Assembly: GCF_900454495.1 (NCBI RefSeq)
Contig: NZ_UGSI01000001.1
Span: 558,001 to 622,000, forward strand
Length of the DNA: 64,000 nt
From: Paenibacillus macerans
GTDB taxonomy: Bacteria > Bacillota > Bacilli > Paenibacillales > Paenibacillaceae
Reading direction: 5' to 3'
Part shown: positions 60,060 through 64,000 of the stretch, piece by piece
How the letters are laid out: each line of letters opens with the position of its first letter
How positions within the stretch are numbered: the first letter of the stretch is position 1
Translations under genes and position numbers: made by a program
Notes under the pieces: generated by a model
What the model saw: the letters and a program-made list of their open reading frames with translations, nothing else
Database searches by the model: none
Told to the model about the DNA's origin: nothing

Positions 60060-60499
60060 GCGTGGAGAAGAAAATGGACCGCCGGCTGTGGATCGATTAT
60101 GTTCGCGGGAACGTGGAAGCCGGGACGGCGGAGCGGATGGAGGCGCTGCTGCTCGGCGATGAGGCGGCTTTTGCCGCTTATGGGGAAGCTTTGTCATCCC
60201 TCGAACAGGAGCTGCCGCAACCTGTGGACGAGCGTGCGTTTATGCGAAGCGTGCTCGCGGCGCTGCCGGAAACGGAGCCGCGGTACATGGATAAGCAAGC
60301 CAAACGCTGGAGCAGGCATCCTCTGTTTCATTATATGATCGCCGCGTCCGTGACCGTGCTGCTGCTTAGCGGCGGCTTTTTTGACCGGCTTGCCGCCGGC
60401 GCAAACCATATGATGGACTTGAACTGTTCGCAGGACGCTTCGATCAGCCGGCAAATGATGGATGCCGCTTCGGGCTGGCTTGACAAATGGAAACGATAA
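60056..60499 (+). CDS. Probable anti-sigma factor
   Basis: A 147-residue protein translationally coupled to the ECF gene (ATGA) with AAGGGAGGG 6 bases before ATG 60056. The N-terminal half is a cytosolic helical domain (LWIDYVRGNVEAGTAERMEALLLGDEAAFAAYGEAL); residues about 95-115 form one membrane helix (FHYMIAASVTVLLLSGG). No zinc Cys/His set is visible, unlike the anti-sigma at 17.7 kb. The role is inferred from the layout. Confidence 0.78.
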   Translation: MSVEKKMDRRLWIDYVRGNVEAGTAERMEALLLGDEAAFAAYGEALSSLEQELPQPVDERAFMRSVLAALPETEPRYMDKQAKRWSRHPLFHYMIAASVTVLLLSGGFFDRLAAGANHMMDLNCSQDASISRQMMDAASGWLDKWKR

Positions 60500-60530
60500 A
60501 CATTCAGACAGGTAGAAAGGATGAATACAC

Positions 60531-61622
60531 ATGCCGTATGAGCGCAATCGGCTGCTCGGTTTGCTGTTGAATTTTATCCCGGGTTTGGGCCATTTATATT
60601 GGGGGAACCGGGGGAGAGGAGTTTTTTATTCAGTTTGCTTTTTTGGAGGATCGCTGTTTGGTTTTACAGTGGCGCTCATGACCGGTGCTGAGGATTTGGC
60701 ACTGTTAACCTTTGTTTTGACGGTAGTTCTTTGGCTGATTTCGATGGCCGATCTGCTCATTTCCATGCTTCGCGAGCCGGCGGAAGTGAAGGCTTATCGC
60801 GATCATATGCGGCAGATGTCCGGAGAAGGGCGGGAGTCGGAAAAATTTTTCACGATTCTGCTGTCGTTCGTACCGGGCTTGGGGCATTTTCAGCTTGGGC
60901 TGATGCAGCGGGGTTTGTCGTTTCTGGTCGCTTTTTTCGGATTGATTACGGTCTTGATTTTCGTTACGAGCGTTACCCATGAATCGGGATTTCTGCTGTT
61001 TTTGGGCCTATTGCCGATCATCTGGCTTTACGCCATGTTTGATGCGGTGCAGTTGGTGCACCGGAAGCTGGCCGGGGAAATAATCGTCGACCGCACTTTG
61101 CTGGATGATTGGGAATCCGGGCGGATCGAAGGGCGCCGCAGCAAAGTGCTGGCCACGCTGCTGTCCGCTTTCCCCGGCGCCGGCCAAATGTACCTGGGCC
61201 TGCAAAAACGCGGCCTGCAAATGATGGTGCTGTTCATAGGGAGCTTCTACATCATCGACATACTGCGGTTGTCGGTATTTCTGTTCCTTATTCCGATCAT
61301 TTGGTTTTATTGCTTTTTTGACGGCCTGCAGCAAACGAGCCGCTACGGCATTTTGCCGATGGAGGACAGGCCGCTTATTGAAACCGGGGGAAATCATCAG
61401 CATTTGCTGGGCATCGTTCTAATCGTGCTGGGGATCTATTTTATCGGCATGGAGCTGATCGTACCGGCGATCGACGCCCAGTTCCCCGAGCTTAGGCTTC
61501 ACAGCCGGATTCGCGAATATTTGCGCCCGCTCGTTGTGGCCGTGGTTCTGATCGGCGGCGGATTGAAACTGCTGCTCAAACCGAAGCGGCGAGACCATCT
61601 CTGGAGCGGCGAGGATTTGTGA
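60531..61622 (+). CDS. Multi-spanning membrane protein with three TM2-like repeats
   Basis: A 363-residue membrane protein with about ten helices. A motif of the form F-P-G-x-G-H/Q-x-x-x-G-x-x-x-RG occurs three times: NFIPGLGHLYWGNRGRG near residue 14, SFVPGLGHFQLGLMQRG near 110 and SAFPGAGQMYLGLQKRG near 208. The repeats resemble TM2/DUF5683-type units. It is 31 bases after the anti-sigma gene and likely part of that operon or a sigma target. Function unknown. Confidence 0.85.
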   Translation: MPYERNRLLGLLLNFIPGLGHLYWGNRGRGVFYSVCFFGGSLFGFTVALMTGAEDLALLTFVLTVVLWLISMADLLISMLREPAEVKAYRDHMRQMSGEGRESEKFFTILLSFVPGLGHFQLGLMQRGLSFLVAFFGLITVLIFVTSVTHESGFLLFLGLLPIIWLYAMFDAVQLVHRKLAGEIIVDRTLLDDWESGRIEGRRSKVLATLLSAFPGAGQMYLGLQKRGLQMMVLFIGSFYIIDILRLSVFLFLIPIIWFYCFFDGLQQTSRYGILPMEDRPLIETGGNHQHLLGIVLIVLGIYFIGMELIVPAIDAQFPELRLHSRIREYLRPLVVAVVLIGGGLKLLLKPKRRDHLWSGEDL

Positions 61623-61628
61623 TAGATT

Positions 61629-61674
61629 AGAGAGATTTTTGCCCTAGTGGCGGGAATCTCTCTATTTTCTTTTC
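61629..61674 (+). terminator. Terminator of the second ECF operon
   Basis: AGAGAGATT and AATCTCTCT pair around a GC-rich loop, followed by ATTTTCTTTT. Confidence 0.75.
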
Positions 61675-61731
61675 ATAGTCCGAATTTGTTACAATGCAAA
61701 AGTAGGTCCTGCTAAAAAGGAGAATCGAGCG

Positions 61732-62427
61732 ATGTTTAAAATATTTATCGTCGAGGATGACAAACAGCTTGTAGTCTTGTTGGAGCAATATTTGCACAAG
61801 TTCGGCTACGGCACTTTTGCGGTAACGGATTTCGGCGCAGTGAAAGAGGAGTTCGAGCGCTACGCTCCCCATCTCGTGCTGCTGGACGTGAACCTGCCGA
61901 AATATGACGGGTATTACTGGTGCCGCCAGTTCCGTAACTTATCCACCTGCCCGATCGTGTTTTTATCGGCGAGAGAAGGAAAAATGGATCAAGTGATGGC
62001 GCTGGAAAACGGCGGGGACGACTACATCACCAAACCGTTTGATTACGACATCGTTATCGCCAAAATCAAAAGCCAGCTGCGCCGCGCGTACGGAACGTAC
62101 GCCGGAAACGGGAATGAACGCCACGTCACGGCGGCAGGGTTGCGCCTGGATCGCGACCGGCTGCAGCTCAGCCTGGGCGAGAACCGGGTGGAGCTCAGTT
62201 TGACCGAAATGAAAATATTGAATGAATTGATGAGCAAAAGCGAACAGGTGGTCAGCCGCGACCGGCTGCTAGAGAAGATATGGGACGACCAGGCTTTCGT
62301 CGACGACAATACGCTGAACGTTTACGTCACCCGGGTGCGCAAAAAGCTGTCCGCGTTAGGCATCGACGATGCGCTGCGAACCGTGCGCGGCCAAGGCTAC
62401 CGGCTGGCGCCGAACTGGGGGGAATAG
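61732..62427 (+). CDS. OmpR-family response regulator, BceR-like
   Basis: A 231-residue regulator. The receiver domain has acidic residues VEDD (8-10) and the phosphorylated Asp52 in LLDVNLPKYDG; the conserved Lys is in DDYITKPFDYD. The C-terminal winged helix (LTEMKILNELMSKSEQVVSRDRLLEKIWDD) is of the OmpR type. The histidine kinase gene follows 3 bases after its stop, and a Bce-type ABC transporter comes next, so it probably senses cell-wall peptide antibiotics. Confidence 0.93.
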   Translation: MFKIFIVEDDKQLVVLLEQYLHKFGYGTFAVTDFGAVKEEFERYAPHLVLLDVNLPKYDGYYWCRQFRNLSTCPIVFLSAREGKMDQVMALENGGDDYITKPFDYDIVIAKIKSQLRRAYGTYAGNGNERHVTAAGLRLDRDRLQLSLGENRVELSLTEMKILNELMSKSEQVVSRDRLLEKIWDDQAFVDDNTLNVYVTRVRKKLSALGIDDALRTVRGQGYRLAPNWGE

Positions 62428-62430
62428 GGA

Positions 62431-63435
62431 ATGCGCCTGTTTATGCGGGAGCAGCGTCCGCTGATCGCGGTATATGCGCTGCAGCTCATCGTAATCACGC
62501 TCGTATACTGGCTGGACGGCTACCGCCATTGGACGATCAGCTTGTATGCGGCGCTGCTGAGCACTTGCTTGTTGGCCGCCTACCTCGTTTTCCGCTACGT
62601 AACGAACCGGTCGTTTTACCGCCGGTTGGAGGATCCGCGCGCGGCGATTCGCGGGTTTGGCGAAGCAGAGCCGGGCTCGCCGTTGTCCGACAGTTTGCAG
62701 CAGCTGCTGAAAACGCAGCACCGTTATTATTTGGCGGAAATCAGTGAACAGCAGAGCAAAATCGAGGGACATCGGCATTTTATCAATCAATGGGTGCATC
62801 AGATGAAGACGCCTTTGTCTGTGATTCATTTGATGGTGCAAAACGACGACGACCCCAAAGCGGTGGCGATCGGCGACGAGGTGGACCGGCTGCGCAAAGG
62901 CTTGGAGATGGTGCTTTATACCGCCCGTTTGGACACGTTTGAGCATGATTTTCTGGTCGAAACGCTTGATTTGGAGCAGCTTGTGAGGTCGGTGGTTTCA
63001 GCGCAAAAACGTCTGTTCATCCGGCGCAAAGTGTTTCCGGTGATCGAGATGGAAAAAACGCTAACGATCGCTTCCGACGAAAAATGGCTGTCGTTCGTGC
63101 TGACGCAAATCGTAACGAACGCCGTGCGTTATACGACCGAGGAAAACGGCAAAATCCGCTTCCGCGGGTTTGCCCGGGGGCGCGAGGCGGTGCTGGAAAT
63201 TGCCGACGAAGGCGTGGGCATACCGGAGAGCGATTTGCCGCGGGTGTTTGACGCCTATTTTACCGGGGAAAACGGACGGAGTTTCCAGGAATCCACCGGG
63301 ATGGGCCTGTACCTCGTCAAACAGGTTTGCGGCAAATTGGGGCACCGGGTGGAGCTGGAGTCCCGGGCCGGCCGTGGAACGACGGTGCGGATCGTGTTTT
63401 TCGGAATCGTTCAATCTTACAACCCTGTAAGGTAA
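62431..63435 (+). CDS. Intramembrane-sensing histidine kinase, BceS-like
   Basis: A 334-residue kinase with two N-terminal helices (about residues 10-28 and 36-54) and almost no external loop, which marks BceS-type intramembrane kinases that sense through a partner transporter. The phosphorylated His123 is in QWVHQMKTPLSVIH. ATPase motifs are N-box TQIVTNAVRYT, DEGVGIPE and GMGLYLVKQVCGKLGH. The last codons overlap the BceR-type box that controls the transporter genes. Confidence 0.93.
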   Translation: MRLFMREQRPLIAVYALQLIVITLVYWLDGYRHWTISLYAALLSTCLLAAYLVFRYVTNRSFYRRLEDPRAAIRGFGEAEPGSPLSDSLQQLLKTQHRYYLAEISEQQSKIEGHRHFINQWVHQMKTPLSVIHLMVQNDDDPKAVAIGDEVDRLRKGLEMVLYTARLDTFEHDFLVETLDLEQLVRSVVSAQKRLFIRRKVFPVIEMEKTLTIASDEKWLSFVLTQIVTNAVRYTTEENGKIRFRGFARGREAVLEIADEGVGIPESDLPRVFDAYFTGENGRSFQESTGMGLYLVKQVCGKLGHRVELESRAGRGTTVRIVFFGIVQSYNPVR

Positions 63436-63447
63436 CTGTAAGATTGA
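63411..63447. promoter_or_regulatory. BceR-type operator upstream of the ABC transporter
   Basis: TTACA-ACCC-TGTAA (63417-63430) matches the known BceR-like site TNACA-N4-TGTAA. It sits inside a larger perfect inverted repeat, TCAATCTTACA (63411-63421) and TGTAAGATTGA (63437-63447). The site overlaps the end of the kinase gene. A TATAAT at 63476-63481 with a poor -35 follows, as expected for an activated promoter. Confidence 0.75.
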
Positions 63448-63475
63448 GCCATGGTGCCGGGCGCGGCCGTCTTTA

Positions 63476-63481
63476 TATAAT
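63476..63481 (+). promoter_or_regulatory. -10 element of the transporter promoter
   Basis: A perfect TATAAT lies 45 bases after the BceR-type box and 38 bases before the ABC ATPase start. The region 17 bases upstream is GC-rich with no -35, so activation by the response regulator is likely needed. Confidence 0.5.
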
Positions 63482-63518
63482 GGAGACATCCCACCGAAGT
63501 AAAGGAGTTTAAGGCCAT

Positions 63519-64000
63519 ATGGCGGTGCTGGAAGTGCATGGACTATCCAAAATATATGAAGGCAAAATCGCCACCAAAGCGCTGGACGGCGTCACCTTCC
63601 GGATCGATAAGGGGGAATTTGTCGGCATTATGGGGCCGTCGGGCAGCGGCAAAACGACGCTGCTGAACGTCATCTCCACCATCGACGAGCCGACCTCGGG
63701 AGAAGTGATCTTGAACGGGCAGGATCCGCACCGGCTGAACAAGGAGCAGACGGCTTTGTTCCGGCGGCGCGAGCTCGGGTTCATTTTTCAACATTTCAAC
63801 CTGCTCGACACGCTGACGGCGGAGGAAAACATCGTCCTGCCCTTAACGCTGGACGGGGCGCCCGTCCCGGAAATGAAGGCGAAGGCGCGGGAAATGGCGC
63901 GCCGGCTCGGCATCGAAGGCGTTCTAAGCAAGCGTACCTATGAAATGTCGGGCGGGCAAATGCAGCGGACGGCGATTGCCCGCGCGCTGATCCATGAGCC
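63519..64000 (+). CDS. ABC transporter ATP-binding protein, BceA-like (5' part)
   Basis: The first 160 codons of an ATPase that runs off the right edge. Walker A GPSGSGKT is at residues 39-46, the Q-loop in FIFQHFNLLD, and the signature appears as MSGGQMQRTAIARAL. This class pairs with a large FtsX-like permease (BceB) to remove peptide antibiotics such as bacitracin and to signal to the kinase. AAAGGAG precedes ATG 63519. The BceR-type box upstream suggests induction by BceRS. Confidence 0.92.
   Translation, partial: MAVLEVHGLSKIYEGKIATKALDGVTFRIDKGEFVGIMGPSGSGKTTLLNVISTIDEPTSGEVILNGQDPHRLNKEQTALFRRRELGFIFQHFNLLDTLTAEENIVLPLTLDGAPVPEMKAKAREMARRLGIEGVLSKRTYEMSGGQMQRTAIARALIHE

Overview
This window looks like a chromosomal segment of a Paenibacillus-type member of the Bacillales. 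Most of it follows the Bacillus subtilis order trpEDCFBA-hisC-tyrA ... ypiB-ypiF-qcrABC-ypjA-ypjB-(YitT)-mazG-dapB-mgsA-bshB1-bshA-cca-birA-panBCD-dinG-ypmB-asnS-dnaD. Low-GC Gram-positive traits agree with this: strong AGGAGG-type ribosome binding sites, frequent TTG and GTG starts, bacillithiol genes, a menaquinol:cytochrome c reductase with a fused subunit IV/cytochrome c, a sporulation-associated ypjB and a BceRS-type module. Coding sequence is GC-rich compared with Bacillus. The genus is an inference from gene order and style, not from a database match. No rRNA, tRNA, CRISPR array, transposase or prophage gene was seen.

Layout. Positions 1-8.2 kb hold the tryptophan operon (trpE cut by the left edge, trpD, trpC, an in-frame trpF-trpB fusion, trpA), then hisC and tyrA. 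Positions 8.2-22.5 kb interrupt the B. subtilis-like order with accessory genes: a candidate small RNA, a repeat-rich spacer, a divergent AraC regulator and GH38 alpha-mannosidase, a TPP-riboswitch-controlled thiamine salvage operon (tenA-thiM-thiD-thiE), an ECF sigma/anti-sigma pair, a lipoprotein, a possible minus-strand structured RNA, a histidine phosphatase, a frameshifted DUF6273 gene and an unrecognised conserved-looking gene. Positions 22.5-44.1 kb return to the core order: gamma carbonic anhydrase, ypiB/ypiF, qcrABC, ypjA, ypjB, YitT, MazG, TPR, dapB, mgsA, bshB1, bshA, cca, birA, panBCD with a structured leader, a second TPR gene, dinG, rex and mtaD.

Positions 44.5-53.7 kb carry ypmB, an APH-fold kinase, a compact FtsH-like membrane protease with a small membrane partner, a 3-hydroxyacyl-CoA dehydrogenase coupled to ackA, asnS, dnaD and an ATP-grasp ligase. 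Positions 54-64 kb are cell-surface genes: DUF423, a Fur-box-preceded iron-siderophore uptake operon lacking an ATPase, a 39-residue membrane peptide, a secreted asparaginase, a second ECF sigma/anti-sigma operon with a triple-repeat membrane protein, and a BceRS two-component system followed by its ABC transporter, cut by the right edge.

The most interesting points are the TrpF-TrpB fusion; an ECF sigma gene whose only strong Shine-Dalgarno points at an AUU codon; two candidate non-coding RNAs (8357-8478 and 19274-19400, minus strand); a panB leader ending in a terminator; a BceR-type box inside the 3' end of the sensor kinase gene; and a family of AT-rich degenerate elements in at least five intergenic gaps.
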